A DNA stretch of 14,224 bases, from contig CAYONM010000085.1 in the NCBI GenBank assembly GCA_964405325.1, positions 1 to 14,224 of the forward strand. Direction: 5' to 3'. The translations under genes and the position numbers were made by a program. Position 1 is the stretch's first letter. Every line of letters begins with the position of its first letter. This DNA comes from CAYONM01 sp964405325. Its GTDB lineage: Bacteria; Planctomycetota; UBA11346. The notes beneath the pieces were generated by a model, which was not told the DNA's origin, ran no database searches, and saw nothing but the letters and a program-made list of their open reading frames with translations. Shown piece after piece: positions 14,137-14,224 of this stretch.

Positions 14137-14224
14137 GACGGGTCCCTCAGAGATTGAATTTGGTTTGGCCCAGGCGAGCGCGTCCAAGCGCGAGGACCTG
14201 CGGTCCGCACCTCCGACCGAGGGA
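14137..14224 (+). repeat. Intergenic repeat R, copy 4 (cut by window end)
   Basis: Bases 14144-14194 are the exact inverse complement of 222-272. After this the copy has about 15 extra bases (near 14195-14209) compared with copy 1, then resumes with CCGACCGAGGGA as the window ends. The remainder of the repeat lies beyond the window. Confidence 0.85.

Overview
This is a GC-rich chromosomal window, most likely from a gammaproteobacterium. The ValRS, SerC, ArgD and S15 proteins all look gammaproteobacterial, but I cannot name a genus from the sequence alone. No rRNA gene, canonical tRNA, CRISPR array or intact transposase was seen. Housekeeping genes on the minus strand (valS, argD, serC, a class I glutamine amidotransferase, a B12-dependent ribonucleotide reductase and rpsO) surround a plus-strand block of poorly characterised genes. 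Short repeats separate many of these units.

Layout. Bases 1-50 are the end of a miniature inverted-repeat element. Bases 51-450 hold two tandem, diverged copies of a GC-rich intergenic repeat (called repeat R here). Then come valS (571-3300) and argD (3449-4615), both minus. Bases 4709-5446 carry a plus-strand remnant of a membrane glycosyltransferase of the ArnT/GT39 type. serC (5374-6450, minus) follows, with a strong hairpin just past its stop. A divergent intergenic region with a TATAAT box leads into the plus-strand block: an acidic unknown protein (6636-7154), a third copy of repeat R lacking its core and carrying two small tandem duplications, and a second unknown protein (7419-7880). 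Next comes a compact 76-nt sequence that folds on paper into a three-way junction, then a terminator-like hairpin and a complete 161-bp MITE-like palindrome (7989-8149).

Bases 8222-10373 are a three-gene operon: two unknown proteins and a NUDIX hydrolase of the ADP-ribose pyrophosphatase type. Both junctions are 4-base GTGA stop/start overlaps, so the products are probably made together. The NUDIX gene converges on, and overlaps by 68 bp, a class I glutamine amidotransferase gene (10306-11019, minus). Upstream of that lies a monomeric adenosylcobalamin-dependent ribonucleoside-triphosphate reductase (11095-13329, minus) with its own terminator and a possible NrdR box. rpsO (13667-13954, minus) has a clear terminator and a leader with three hairpins. 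The window closes inside a fourth copy of repeat R.

How the genes relate. valS, argD, serC, nrdJ and rpsO serve tRNA charging, arginine/lysine and serine synthesis, dNTP supply and the ribosome. They appear to be separate transcription units rather than one pathway. The best candidate for something undescribed is the 8222-10373 operon of two unrecognised proteins coupled to a NUDIX hydrolase, possibly with the two unknown genes before it, together with the structured and mobile sequence placed directly upstream.
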